NCBI GenBank assembly: GCA_031276835.1
Contig: JAISMI010000025.1
Location: 1 to 9,765, forward strand
Origin: Holosporaceae bacterium
Lineage (GTDB): Bacteria > Pseudomonadota > Alphaproteobacteria > UBA3830
DNA length: 9,765 nt
Reading direction: 5' to 3'
In this document: positions 1 through 7,461 of the stretch, piece after piece
How positions within the stretch are numbered: the first letter of the stretch is position 1
Layout of the letters: the number at the start of each line of letters is the position of its first letter
The notes under the pieces: model-generated
The model's input: the letters and a program-made list of their open reading frames with translations, nothing else
Database searches by the model: none
Told to the model about the DNA's origin: nothing
Position numbers and translations under genes: made by a program

Positions 1-170
1 CGTAAACAGTTCGTCTAATTCAATAAGCTCTATCTCTTGAGAATCTTTGTTCTTTTCTCTTAACTCCGACGCTTTGTTGCCTAAAGCCCGAACCCATTTC
101 ATCACAGTTACATTCGAAACCTGATCTAATATTCTCTGAACTTGAACATTTCGGGCAATACGTCAAACAT
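1..170 (-). pseudogene. IS1-family transposase (InsA/InsB type), internally deleted and frameshifted, partial
   Basis: One minus-strand frame gives a zinc-ribbon start, YCPKCSSSENIRSG (about 119-160). It stops matching the family at a junction near 118-122. The homology resumes in another frame with the helix-turn-helix VSNVTVMKWVRALG and runs through a charged linker to IELIELDELFT at base 1. In related transposases the D of ELDE is the first catalytic acid. Roughly 40 residues that normally separate the zinc motif from the helix-turn-helix are missing, and the two parts are out of frame. The deletion therefore probably inactivates the gene. A functional -1 or +1 frameshift, as used by true IS1, is unlikely because the intervening sequence itself is lost. 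The rest of the gene lies off the left edge. Confidence 0.7.
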
Positions 171-190
171 ACTCCAAATAACGCAAGCTT

Positions 191-220
191 ATTATAACAT
201 AAACTATAATAAATTAGCAA
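191..220 (-). promoter_or_regulatory. Promoter of the IS1-type transposase
   Basis: On the minus strand, TTGCTA (215-220; 4 of 6 matches to the -35 consensus) is followed after 18 bases by a perfect TATAAT (191-196). The -35 box lies within the terminal inverted repeat, a typical IS1 arrangement. This is the best sigma-70 match in the left half of the window. Confidence 0.6.
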
Positions 221-224
221 TCCC
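204..224 (-). repeat. Left terminal inverted repeat of the IS1-type element
   Basis: The 21 bases read inward from 224 share the first eight bases (GGGATTGC) and the TATAG at the same spacing with both ends of the MITE at 2946-3097. Overall agreement with the right MITE end is about 15 of 21. The -35 box of the transposase promoter lies inside this repeat, as in IS1. Confidence 0.6.
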
Positions 225-483
225 CTTGAGGACGAGTGTTTTTAACTGTGTACCATTCATGATGAGACGATCTTGATGCTTGGATTTAGCATATCGAGGC
301 GTAATACCTTCAGCACACATTTCACCGCGAGTCGTTTTTTGCGGCAGAATTCTTCGAATTCGACGTTGCCTGCCATCAGCTCGTTTTCCCACACAGTTTG
401 GCCTTGCCGAGAGTCTGCACTAGAACGTCGTCCATGGTTTTCTCGTTCGCGGAGCTGTTGAGATTTAGGATGTGCGGCCTGTG
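225..483 (-). pseudogene. Serine site-specific recombinase, C-terminal remnant in three frames
   Basis: Three successive minus-strand segments, each in a different frame, rebuild the C-terminal region of large serine (Pin/invertase-like) recombinases. The first, DDVLVQTLGKAKL (about 395-430), is in frame with the Nudix gene. The second, WENELMAGNVEFEEF to RLDMLNPSIKIV (266-391), resembles the family stretch ending LLRLxxLxPxIVEAI. The third, IMNGTQLKTLVLK (about 225-263), resembles the IMNGTQP..LTLK tail. The first shift fits a duplicated TG in TGTGTG (about 390-394); the second fits loss of about 4 bases near 264. The N-terminal catalytic domain is absent and the IS1-type element cuts off the 3' end. 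Residue patterns were recognised from memory of the family, not from an alignment. The upstream boundary is uncertain (480-510). Confidence 0.65.
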
Positions 484-1023
484 ATTGCCGCGTCTAGCAT
501 TTTTCCATTTTTTGAACATCCTATTCAGATCGTAATTATCTTCTGGCGCTTCAGCAAACCAACGTAGATCTATGGATTCGTCAGACATTTGTATTTCTTC
601 ATTTTTATCCGTCGTCTTTAGCCAAAATCTGACGTCGTAGTGATAATGAGCTGGAATTCCATTGTATTCCTGAATTAGGTGAACTCCGATATCGAATATC
701 TCGCTCGACAACAATTCGATATTCTTCAATCCGGACTCTTCGCGAGCTTCTTTCAGAGAAACTCTACACAGACTGGAATCTCCGTCCGCATGGCCGCCAA
801 GTTGTAACCACTGTTTAACTTTTTTATGCAACGTGAGAAGAAATTTCGTGCCATCGTGATTTTCCAACCAACAGGAGCCGGTAAAATGACCAATAGACAG
901 CGATCGGTCGAAACAATTCTCGTAGGAATTTAGGAAACTCAGCATTCTTGCTTTATCGCTGATTTCTCTTTCATCGTCCGGACGATAGCGTTCCAATTTT
1001 TCTTTCAAATTTTTTCTATGCAT
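376..1023 (-). CDS. Nudix hydrolase with an altered C-terminus
   Basis: A 215-residue protein. The Nudix signature lies at residues 76-98 (GGHADGDSSL...KEAREESGL). The REAxEESG part (KEAREESG here) carries the metal-binding acids. The GGHADGD form marks a common bacterial subgroup of unknown substrate; the general reaction is hydrolysis of a nucleoside diphosphate linked to another group. The domain appears complete from about residue 40 to the RMFKKWK at 168-174, where relatives usually end. Residues from about 180 to 215 do not belong to the family: they are the in-frame start of the recombinase remnant downstream, so the original stop has been lost. The ATG at 1021-1023 is supported by AGGA seven bases upstream. 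The gene diverges from the GNAT gene at 1107. It may still work, since the core is intact. Confidence 0.8.
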   Translation of the reverse strand: MHRKNLKEKLERYRPDDEREISDKARMLSFLNSYENCFDRSLSIGHFTGSCWLENHDGTKFLLTLHKKVKQWLQLGGHADGDSSLCRVSLKEAREESGLKNIELLSSEIFDIGVHLIQEYNGIPAHYHYDVRFWLKTTDKNEEIQMSDESIDLRWFAEAPEDNYDLNRMFKKWKNARRGNHRPHILNLNSSANEKTMDDVLVQTLGKAKLCGKTS

Positions 1024-1030
1024 ATTTTTA

Positions 1031-1034
1031 TCCT
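1031..1034 (-). promoter_or_regulatory. Shine-Dalgarno sequence of the Nudix gene
   Basis: The minus strand reads AGGA, seven bases before the ATG at 1023. It supports the chosen start. Confidence 0.5.
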
Positions 1035-1086
1035 AAGCCCTAAAAGTATCATTCTTATTACGGCGATTCCATGATAAAGTACCGAA

Positions 1087-1093
1087 TATTATA
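1087..1093. promoter_or_regulatory. Possible overlapping divergent -10 boxes
   Basis: The 83-base divergent gap holds TATTAT on the plus strand (1087-1092) and a perfect TATAAT on the minus strand (1088-1093). The plus-strand box would give a very short or absent leader before the ATG at 1107; the minus-strand box would give a leader of about 60 bases for the Nudix gene. No convincing -35 box accompanies either, so this is weak in so AT-rich a stretch. Confidence 0.25.
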
Positions 1094-1106
1094 AAAGAAT
1101 AACGCC

Positions 1107-1874
1107 ATGAATATTTCGCTATTACTTGACGCCAACATGATTGGGAAATTTACGTATCTTCCTGCGCTGATGGAAATAGACGTCGCCGACGACGGGGCTA
1201 CGGCGATTAATTCCGGAATTTCGTCGGATATGTTCAATATCATTTGCAAAATTCGCAGTAAAAGCGCATTTAATATCGCCGCGAAAAAATTTCGCGATCT
1301 CAATCTACCGTTCGCCTGCTGGATTGGCTTCGAGGACGATTATCCGGAATGCAAAAACGATCTCGAAAGTATGGGATTTGTCTGCGACGAACATGAATCC
1401 GGCATGTTTGCGGACATAGAAAAATTATCTCGCGAAAAAAAATGCGATAAACTACAAATTCTGCCAGTCGACGATGCAAAAAAATTGGAAGATTTCATAA
1501 AAGTTTATCAAAAGCTAATTCCGCAGGATGCAGATCCGATAAAAGAATTTTATACGAAGGCCGGAAAGCACATTTTAAATCCGGAATCGTCGCTGAAATT
1601 TTTTATCGGATATTTGCAGGATCAGCCGACTGCCACCAGCGCGTTGTTTCTGGATGAAAACGCCGCCGGAGTTTGGGACGTAACGACTCTTCCGCAATTT
1701 CGCCGAAAAGGCGTCGGAACCGATATGACGTTGCAGGCGCTTGTCCACGCCTTAGACAATTTTGGACGGCGCATTGGAGTTCTCACCGCCAGCGAAAGCG
1801 GCGAATCGGTTTATCGCAAAATCGGATTTCAAAAATTGAAGGATTTTTATATACTTAACGCGAAGGCGTTATGA
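1107..1874 (+). CDS. GNAT-family N-acetyltransferase, two-domain type
   Basis: A 255-residue protein, probably cytosolic, with no signal peptide or membrane segment. Residues about 115-250 form a GNAT domain. The acetyl-CoA binding loop is RRKGVGT (199-205), preceded by the strand VWDVTTLPQF and followed by a helix. A VYRKIGF segment (235-241) matches the conserved end of the fold, where a tyrosine often acts as general acid. The first ~100 residues look like the less conserved N-terminal half found in tandem-type GNAT proteins. The acceptor substrate cannot be read from the sequence. No good Shine-Dalgarno sequence precedes the ATG, and a second ATG at codon 11 is possible. The stop overlaps the start of the next gene by ATGA, so the two were probably co-translated. 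Confidence 0.8.
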   Translation: MNISLLLDANMIGKFTYLPALMEIDVADDGATAINSGISSDMFNIICKIRSKSAFNIAAKKFRDLNLPFACWIGFEDDYPECKNDLESMGFVCDEHESGMFADIEKLSREKKCDKLQILPVDDAKKLEDFIKVYQKLIPQDADPIKEFYTKAGKHILNPESSLKFFIGYLQDQPTATSALFLDENAAGVWDVTTLPQFRRKGVGTDMTLQALVHALDNFGRRIGVLTASESGESVYRKIGFQKLKDFYILNAKAL

Positions 1875-2723
1875 AAGCGAAAAAATCATTGGTTAAACGT
1901 ATCGAAGTTGTTCCCTACGACCCAAGTTGGATGAAAATTTTCGAAGCGGAAAAAGAAATAATTTCAACTGCGCTTGGCGATAATTGCGTTGCGATTCACC
2001 GATATCGGATCGACTGCAGTTCCTGGACTTGCAGCAAAACCAAAAATCGATATCGTCGCCGTAGCCAAAGATAGAAAAACAGCCGTTACAAATTTGGAAA
2101 AAGCCGGATACATCCATAAAGGCGAATGGAACGTTCCGCTAAAATGCGGACTCGTCAAAAGAGGAGCCGCGGCCGTAAATCTACATTTATTTTTTGATGA
2201 GAATCATCCGGAAGTCGAGCTAAACTTGAAGTTTCGCGACTATTTTAAAACTCATCCGGACGCGCGCGACGAATATGCTACAGTCAAAGCGAAAATTTTA
2301 GAGGATGAAGATGCATGTCAAAAATCCGAAAGAACGACGCTACCGCTCTATACCATCAGAAAAAGAAGTTTCATCGATAATATCATAAAAAGCGCCGGTT
2401 TTAATCGGCTGCGTTTTCTGAAATGCGCGACGAACGAAGAATGGGAGGCGGCTAAAATTTTTAGGAAAAAATATTTCGATCGGTTAGCTATGGCCGATCC
2501 GATTTCTGAAAATTTCGACGATCCCAATCATGAACATTTCGCTTTATATTGCGGAGTGGAAATCATCGGATACGCCGATATTCATATTATTTCATCGTCG
2601 GAAATCGAAGTATGCGTTTTCGAAAATTTGGATCCGGAAGCGGTTTTATATTTTTCGAACATAATAAAAGAATGGACGGAAGTTCATGGATATAAAAACG
2701 CATGTCAGAATTTTTGGAAATAA
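1871..2723 (+). pseudogene. GrpB-like nucleotidyltransferase fused to a GNAT-like domain, frameshifted
   Basis: The first 43 codons give the GrpB opening: VVPYDPSWMKIFEAEKEI, then LGDNCVAIH. One extra base near 1998-2000 (CACC before GATATCGGA) shifts the frame. The match then continues in the next frame with DIGSTAVPGLAAKPKIDIVAV, the signature of the GrpB (UPF0157) branch of the nucleotidyltransferase superfamily. The total length of 853 bases is 3n+1, as one insertion predicts. GrpB residues run to about 2400, including NLHLFF and FRDYFKTHPDARDEY. A C-terminal part (about 2412-2720) resembles the GNAT domain joined to GrpB in some intracellular bacteria (FRKKYF..LAMADPI, then EIIGYADI). 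It lacks the acetyl-CoA loop and ends early. The second frame has an ATG at 1974, but that product would lose the conserved start. Sequencing error is the alternative to decay. Confidence 0.75.
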
Positions 2724-2775
2724 AATCGATTATTTTTCAATCAGTTACATCTTGTTCCAATCGTAGCGCAGCGGT

Positions 2776-2796
2776 ATTTTCACTCCTGAGTAAAAT
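2776..2796 (+). terminator. Weak hairpin after the GrpB-like gene
   Basis: ATTTT-C-ACTC pairs with GAGTAAAAT through one bulged base, followed by a short run TTTTCC. The stem is AT-rich and the U-tract short, so termination is only a possibility. It lies about 50 bases after the stop at 2723. Confidence 0.2.
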
Positions 2797-2937
2797 TTTC
2801 CGAGAATCTTTCAATTAAAATCATAAAAAAGCGAAGTTTTGAGAGAACTTAACGAGGAAATCGCCTGATAAGTACAAAAATTAATCCGATAGACGTTGAT
2901 TTTCAAGACGCTAAGAAAAACGTCCGTCAATGAAGCC

Positions 2938-2945
2938 GAAATTCG
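2938..2945. repeat. Left target-site duplication of the MITE
   Basis: GAAATTCG, identical to 3098-3105 in the same orientation. The sequence is nearly palindromic, so part of the match could come from extended inverted repeats, but only the direct comparison is perfect. Confidence 0.7.
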
Positions 2946-3097
2946 GGGATTGCCCTATAAGTATAGAAATTACACCATAAAATTCCTCGAATTTCCGAAA
3001 GTTTAGTGTGCTTCGGTCTCTTCGAAAAATTTTCTCCATTAGCGCCTAAAAAATCAGCACTCACTTGATCAATTTTCTATATTTATAAGGCAATCCC
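2946..3097. mobile_element. 152-bp MITE with IS1-type ends
   Basis: The two ends are inverted repeats matching at 23 of 26 positions, beginning GGGATTGCC at 2946 and, on the other strand, at 3097. An exact 8-bp direct repeat, GAAATTCG, flanks the element at 2938-2945 and 3098-3105, as expected of a target duplication for an IS1-like transposase (8-9 bp). The interior encodes nothing. Its ends share GGGATTGC and the spaced TATAG with the IS1-type element at 1-224, so a relative of that element probably moved it. This is a non-autonomous element, inserted harmlessly between convergent genes. Confidence 0.8.
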
Positions 3098-3105
3098 GAA
3101 ATTCG
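3098..3105. repeat. Right target-site duplication of the MITE
   Basis: GAAATTCG, the partner of 2938-2945. Confidence 0.7.
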
Positions 3106-3256
3106 TTAAAATTGCGGAAATTTTAGCGATCTTGGAACGCAGTTTTGAAGTAATTTCCAAAATTTAAGGAGTTTTGCAGTCAAAATTATATCAAATTCTT
3201 TTAACGATTAACCCAATTATCTTCTGCGTCGCCTGTAAATCAGTAGCATTATTTTA

Positions 3257-3270
3257 TCGGTGAAAACCGA
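3257..3270 (-). terminator. Small hairpin after lepA
   Basis: TCGGT and ACCGA form a five-base-pair stem closed by a four-base loop, nine bases past the lepA stop. On the minus strand it is followed by TAAAATAAT, not a clean U-tract, so its role in ending the operon transcript is uncertain. No better candidate appears between 3106 and 3278. Confidence 0.25.
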
Positions 3271-3278
3271 ATTTAAGA

Positions 3279-5075
3279 TTATTTATCGTTGTTCATTTTC
3301 AGAGCCGCAAGAAACGTGCCATGGGGGATTTTGACGTTTCCAATTTCGCGCATTTTCTTTTTTCCCTCCTTCTGTTTGTCGAGGAGTTTGCGTTTTTGGG
3401 ATATATCTCCTCCGTAGCATTTAGCGGTGACGTCTTTTCGGAACGCCGCTATCGTTTCGCGTGCGATAATTTTTCCTCCGACGGCCGCCTGTATGGGAAT
3501 TTTAAACATATGTCTCGGGATGAGATCCTTTAATCTTTCGCACAGTTGACGTCCACGATATTCAGCATTGTCGCGATGAACGATCATGGAAAGAGCGTCC
3601 ACCAATTCTCCATTTACGAGAATGGTCATTTTGACCAGATCGTTTTGCCTATATCCCTGCAGACGATAGTCGAAACTGGCGTATCCTTTGCTGATGGATT
3701 TCAGGCGGTCGTAAAAATCATATACCACCTCGTTTAAAGGTAATTGATATTCCAGCAAAACTCGGGATCCGACGTAGGTCAATTCCTGCTGAATTCCTCG
3801 TTTTTCCTCGCATAGGGCTAGAACGTTTCCAAGATATTCATCCGGCACAATTATTTTGGCCACAATCCACGGTTCCTCCAGAAACGATATGGCGCTCGGA
3901 TCCGGCATATCCGCCGGATTATGGACGTCAAAGACATTCCCATTGCTAAGATGCGCCTTATAGACGACGCTGGGGGCCGTCGAGACTAAATCCAGATTAT
4001 ATTCTCGTTCCAATCTCTCTTCCACCACTTCCAAATGAAGTAAGCCCAAAAAACCGCAACGAAACCCAAATCCTAAAGCCTGAGAAGTCTCCGGTTCAAA
4101 GGAAAAACTCGCGTCATTCAGTTGTAATTTAGTGAGACAGTCTTTCAATTTTTCGTAATCGGCCGCGTCGACCGGAAACATGCTGCAGAAAACGACCGGA
4201 ACGCAGGGCTTAAATCCCGGGAGCGCCTCGGAAGCCGGTTTGTTTTCTTGGGTTATGGTGTCTCCAACGCGGGCGTCGCCAACGCTTTTTATGCCGGCGA
4301 TAATATATCCTATTTCTCCGGTTTTTAATTCGGAAATTTCCGTTGGTTTAGGTCTGAAAACGCCAACTTTTTCGACGGAGTAGGTCGTGCCGACCGCCAT
4401 AAGTTTTATCTTCATGCCAGATCTTATGGCGCCGTCTTTTACGCGAACCAGCGTGACGACTCCCATATACGGATCGTACCAACTATCTACCAAAAGAGCT
4501 TTCAGGGGACCGTTTTCGTTTCCGCTTGGAGCGGGCAATTTTTTTACGAGGGCTTCCAGCGTTTCTTCAACGCCGACGCCGAGTTTTGCGGACACGCGAA
4601 TGGCTTCGGCGCAATCTAAACCTATAACGTCCTCTATTTGCCGACTAACCTTGTCGACGTCCGCCGCCGGAAGATCTATTTTATTGAGAACAACGATGAT
4701 TTCATGGTCGTGTTCCAGAGCCTGATACACGTTGGCTAATGTTTGAGCCTCAACTCCTTGGGTTGCATCCACCACTAGAATCGACCCTTCGCAGGCGGCC
4801 AGAGATCGGCTGACCTCGTAGGCAAAATCCACGTGACCCGGAGTATCCATAAGATTTATTTGATAGGCATTTCCATCTTTTGCCTTGTAATCGAGTCGCA
4901 CCGTTTGGGCTTTGATGGTAATGCCGCGTTCCCGTTCAATATCCATGGAGTCCAGCATCTGATCGCGAAATTCACGGGAATCGACGGCGCCGCAAAATTG
5001 TATCAACCTGTCCGCCAAAGTAGACTTTCCATGATCTATGTGGGCGATTATCGCAAAGTTTCTAATGAAATTCAT
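3279..5075 (-). CDS. lepA: Elongation factor 4 (LepA), ribosomal back-translocase GTPase
   Basis: A 598-residue protein of normal full length. EF4 binds the ribosome and hydrolyses GTP to remobilise stalled or mistranslocated complexes; it is cytosolic or loosely membrane-associated. The GTPase motifs are all present: AHIDHGKS (11-18), RGITI (50-54), DTPGH (77-81), NKID (131-134) and SAK (162-164). The EF-G-like domains follow, with [18 protein letters not shown] in the middle. The LepA-specific C-terminal domain contains [17 protein letters not shown] and [25 protein letters not shown], both diagnostic of LepA. The ATG overlaps the pheT stop by ATGA (5072-5075), and any Shine-Dalgarno match (GGAG, 13 bases away) is poor. 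Translation is therefore probably coupled to pheT. Residue choices resemble alphaproteobacterial LepA. There is no sign of decay. Confidence 0.97.
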   Translation of the reverse strand: MNFIRNFAIIAHIDHGKSTLADRLIQFCGAVDSREFRDQMLDSMDIERERGITIKAQTVRLDYKAKDGNAYQINLMDTPGHVDFAYEVSRSLAACEGSILVVDATQGVEAQTLANVYQALEHDHEIIVVLNKIDLPAADVDKVSRQIEDVIGLDCAEAIRVSAKLGVGVEETLEALVKKLPAPSGNENGPLKALLVDSWYDPYMGVVTLVRVKDGAIRSGMKIKLMAVGTTYSVEKVGVFRPKPTEISELKTGEIGYIIAGIKSVGDARVGDTITQENKPASEALPGFKPCVPVVFCSMFPVDAADYEKLKDCLTKLQLNDASFSFEPETSQALGFGFRCGFLGLLHLEVVEERLEREYNLDLVSTAPSVVYKAHLSNGNVFDVHNPADMPDPSAISFLEEPWIVAKIIVPDEYLGNVLALCEEKRGIQQELTYVGSRVLLEYQLPLNEVVYDFYDRLKSISKGYASFDYRLQGYRQNDLVKMTILVNGELVDALSMIVHRDNAEYRGRQLCERLKDLIPRHMFKIPIQAAVGGKIIARETIAAFRKDVTAKCYGGDISQKRKLLDKQKEGKKKMREIGNVKIPHGTFLAALKMNNDK

Positions 5076-7447
5076 TTATTACGCAATTCTCCGCCAATAC
5101 TGCGGACGTATTTTATTATTTTCTCCGAGACATTTTGAGCCTCCTCCTCCGTCAACGTTCTATCCGCGGCCTCCAACGTGATGGAAACGCCTATGGATTT
5201 GAGGGTGACGTTTAAATCAAAGCAATCAAAAATATTGACCTTCTTTATTATCGGATCCAACCGATAAATGGCGTTTACCAAACTCCCAATGGACGTTTTC
5301 GACGAAAAAAGAAAAGCAAAGTCCCGCGTAATTTTGGGAAATACTTTTCCGCTGAAATATAAAGTCTTGGAATTCAATAGCGGCAATAGGCTGGAAAATA
5401 TTTCAAAGCAAACCGTCTTCTCCGTAATACCAAATAACTTTTTGATTTTGGGATGTAACTCGCCAAAATATCCGAGTTCCTTTTTTCCGGATAAAATAGC
5501 GCCGCTTCGAGAAGGATGATAGTAGGACGGAGCGGAATTAACTATGGAAATGGTTTTTTCGTCTATTTTGCAATAGTCTAGAGCGGCAAGGATATCGCCT
5601 TTTACGTCAAAGACGTCGACGGAGCGGGTTTTTTCCAGCCAATTTCTGTCGTGGATATTGCCCAATCTCACTCCGGAGATTTGAAGTTCCTGTTGGCAGG
5701 AATCGTAGAACACATTTCCCGACTCGCAGACGCCAATATTCGTCTGACCATAGCTTAGGGCGGCAACGACGTTATTCAACAACGTTGGGATTAGAGAAGG
5801 CCTCATCACGCTTAGATCTACGCTAATCGGATTGATCAAATTAATGAGTTTTCTGTTTTCCTTGAAAGCTTCAGCATAATTCTGTTTAGTAAAAGAGTAG
5901 GTGATCACCTCGGAAAGTCCTCTGGACGCGAGTATTCTTTTTATACCCAGAATTTGATTTTTTTTGTCGAGGACTCTATCTCTTCCGGCGGTAATTATGT
6001 CTAAACTTTTGGAGGGAATATTGTCATACCCCTTTAGGCGAAGAACCTCTTCTATTAAATCTTCCTCTATTTTTAAATCCGATCTCCAGCTTGGAACTGA
6101 AAAAGTAGATTCAAATTCTCCGGATCTAATTTCATTCACCCCTATCTGTTTAAGAAAATATTTAGCCTCGTTCCAATCGTTATCGCAGCCGCTTACGCAG
6201 TCAAGTTTGGATTTTTTGAGAATTATTTTTTGCTCGTTCGACGGCTGCGTTCCAACGACTAAGATATCGCTGACCTCTCCGCCGCAATTTTCGACGATCA
6301 ATTTTGTAATTCCCCCCAATCCGGAAATGCAAGAATCTCTGTCTATGCCTCTTTCGAACCTAGTGCGGGAATCGCTGGTTAAGTTCAACAGAGTTCCGGT
6401 TTTGGAAATAAAGATTGGATCGAATAATCCGGATTCCAGTAGAACGTCAGTCGTATTTTCGTCGCAGGCTGTCTTTTTACCACCCATAATTCCCAACAAA
6501 CATAGCGGAGATTCCCTATCCGCCGCCACAAGCATATCCGGCAGCAAACGATGTTCGTTACCCCTAACGTCCTCGAAAATTTCTCTGCTTTTGGCAAAAC
6601 GAATTTGGACGTCCCCTTGAATCTTGCTCAAATCATATATATGAGTCGGCCTTCCGCTGTCGATCATCCAAAAATTCGACAAATCTACGAGCATGGAGAT
6701 ACTATTTAGTCCGGCCGATCGAATCGCCGATTTTAGCCATTGGGGACTTTCGCCGTTCCTGACGCCGCGAATCACTTGAAACGCTATGACAGGCGCATAT
6801 CTAAAGCAGGAATCGCTGTTTTCATAGTTAATATTTATTGGAAATTTAAAAGAAGAATCGCAACTAGTCTTTTCCAATTGCAGAAATTTTCCGGCTCCGG
6901 CGGCGGCCAAATCTCGAGCTATCCCATTGATGGACAAACAATCTCCGCGATTGGGAGTTATCGAAACTTCCAAAATTCCCACGTCGTAGCCTAAAATTTC
7001 ATCGATGGGCGTGGAAAGATCTGTGTCTTTATTAATTTCCACAATTCCGTCTTCCTGGGAAGAAATAGCCAATTCTTCATGAGAACACATCATTCCCTCG
7101 CTGACGACTCCGCGAATTTTGCTTTTCTTGATAACCATTTTTGAGGACGGAATGACTGCGCCCGGCATGGCCAGAATTGTCTTTAATCCGGCCCGAGCAT
7201 TTTTTGCTCCGCAGACAATGTTCGCCTCGTTGCCGTCGACGTCCTCCACGACGCAAATCTGAAGATTGTCCGCGTCCGGATGTTTGGTCGCTTTTTTTAT
7301 TCTGACCAACTTGAAATTTTTAAAAATTAAGGCCGGATTTTCTACGCTCTCCACTTCTAATCCTATGGACGTTAATTTGTCAGCTATCTGCTGAATATTC
7401 AAATCCGTAGACAGACGTCGCTTTAACCAATTGAACGAAAAACGCAT
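5072..7447 (-). CDS. pheT: Phenylalanyl-tRNA synthetase beta subunit
   Basis: A 791-residue protein of the normal long bacterial form. With PheS it forms the (alpha-beta)2 enzyme that charges tRNA-Phe. From the N-terminus: a short B1 start (SFNWLKRRL), an EMAP/OB-fold tRNA-binding domain (about 43-140, with the [10 protein letters not shown] and [10 protein letters not shown] motifs), the B3/B4 editing region (about 205-385, with GRPTHIYDL and LLGIMGG), the B5 domain (about 400-475, ending in [20 protein letters not shown]), the catalytic-like core, and a C-terminal anticodon-binding FDX-ACB domain (about 699-791, [10 protein letters not shown] onward). The ATG at 7445-7447 is 14 bases past the pheS stop and is preceded by AGGGAG five bases upstream. 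The 3' end overlaps lepA by four bases. It looks intact. Confidence 0.97.
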   Translation of the reverse strand: MRFSFNWLKRRLSTDLNIQQIADKLTSIGLEVESVENPALIFKNFKLVRIKKATKHPDADNLQICVVEDVDGNEANIVCGAKNARAGLKTILAMPGAVIPSSKMVIKKSKIRGVVSEGMMCSHEELAISSQEDGIVEINKDTDLSTPIDEILGYDVGILEVSITPNRGDCLSINGIARDLAAAGAGKFLQLEKTSCDSSFKFPININYENSDSCFRYAPVIAFQVIRGVRNGESPQWLKSAIRSAGLNSISMLVDLSNFWMIDSGRPTHIYDLSKIQGDVQIRFAKSREIFEDVRGNEHRLLPDMLVAADRESPLCLLGIMGGKKTACDENTTDVLLESGLFDPIFISKTGTLLNLTSDSRTRFERGIDRDSCISGLGGITKLIVENCGGEVSDILVVGTQPSNEQKIILKKSKLDCVSGCDNDWNEAKYFLKQIGVNEIRSGEFESTFSVPSWRSDLKIEEDLIEEVLRLKGYDNIPSKSLDIITAGRDRVLDKKNQILGIKRILASRGLSEVITYSFTKQNYAEAFKENRKLINLINPISVDLSVMRPSLIPTLLNNVVAALSYGQTNIGVCESGNVFYDSCQQELQISGVRLGNIHDRNWLEKTRSVDVFDVKGDILAALDYCKIDEKTISIVNSAPSYYHPSRSGAILSGKKELGYFGELHPKIKKLFGITEKTVCFEIFSSLLPLLNSKTLYFSGKVFPKITRDFAFLFSSKTSIGSLVNAIYRLDPIIKKVNIFDCFDLNVTLKSIGVSITLEAADRTLTEEEAQNVSEKIIKYVRSIGGELRNK

Positions 7448-7452
7448 ATTAA

Positions 7453-7457
7453 CTCCC
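7453..7457 (-). promoter_or_regulatory. Shine-Dalgarno sequence of pheT
   Basis: The minus strand reads GGGAG five bases before the pheT ATG, in the 14-base gap after the pheS stop. It fixes the pheT start. Confidence 0.75.
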
Positions 7458-7461
7458 TATT

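Larger units (their letters stand above)
1..224 (-). mobile_element. IS1-family insertion sequence, left end, defective
   Basis: Reading the minus strand from 224, the element begins with GGGATTGC and, after a short AT-rich stretch, TATAG. The same pattern ends the small element at 2946-3097. A promoter and a transposase remnant follow in the order expected of IS1-type elements: zinc-binding motif, helix-turn-helix, then the start of the catalytic domain at the window edge. The other end lies outside the window, so a target duplication cannot be checked. The element interrupts a recombinase remnant just after the residues TLVLK (about 225-240). The family assignment rests on the protein motifs and end structure; I could not search a database. 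Confidence 0.7.
2724..3278. other. Non-coding gap between two convergent genes, containing a MITE
   Basis: No reading frame here resembles a gene. From 2724 to 2937 the sequence is AT-rich with one weak hairpin (2776-2796) and a possible diverged copy of the MITE end (2857-2883). The MITE and its target duplications occupy 2938-3105. From 3106 to 3278 there are only short AT-rich palindromes and one small hairpin just past the lepA stop. The gap separates convergent genes, so no promoters are needed. Confidence 0.6.

Noticed and set aside
204..392. A 62-residue minus-strand open frame as a separate gene
   Set aside because: Its end (IMNGTQLKTLVLK) is one segment of the recombinase remnant and its last residues run into the IS1-type element. 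The start is out of frame with the homologous part before it.
1058..1303. An 81-residue minus-strand open frame overlapping the GNAT gene
   Set aside because: It is antisense to the GNAT gene, has no family resemblance and covers the divergent gap.
2892..2924. GACGTT/AACGTC inverted repeat
   Set aside because: Six base pairs with a 21-base loop is within chance, and no function is suggested by its position.
3107..3125. TAAAATT...AATTTTA palindrome as the operon terminator
   Set aside because: The stem is purely A-T, it lies over 150 bases past lepA and has no T-run.
5964..6620. A 218-residue plus-strand open frame
   Set aside because: It lies wholly within pheT on the opposite strand and resembles no family; pheT is unmistakable.
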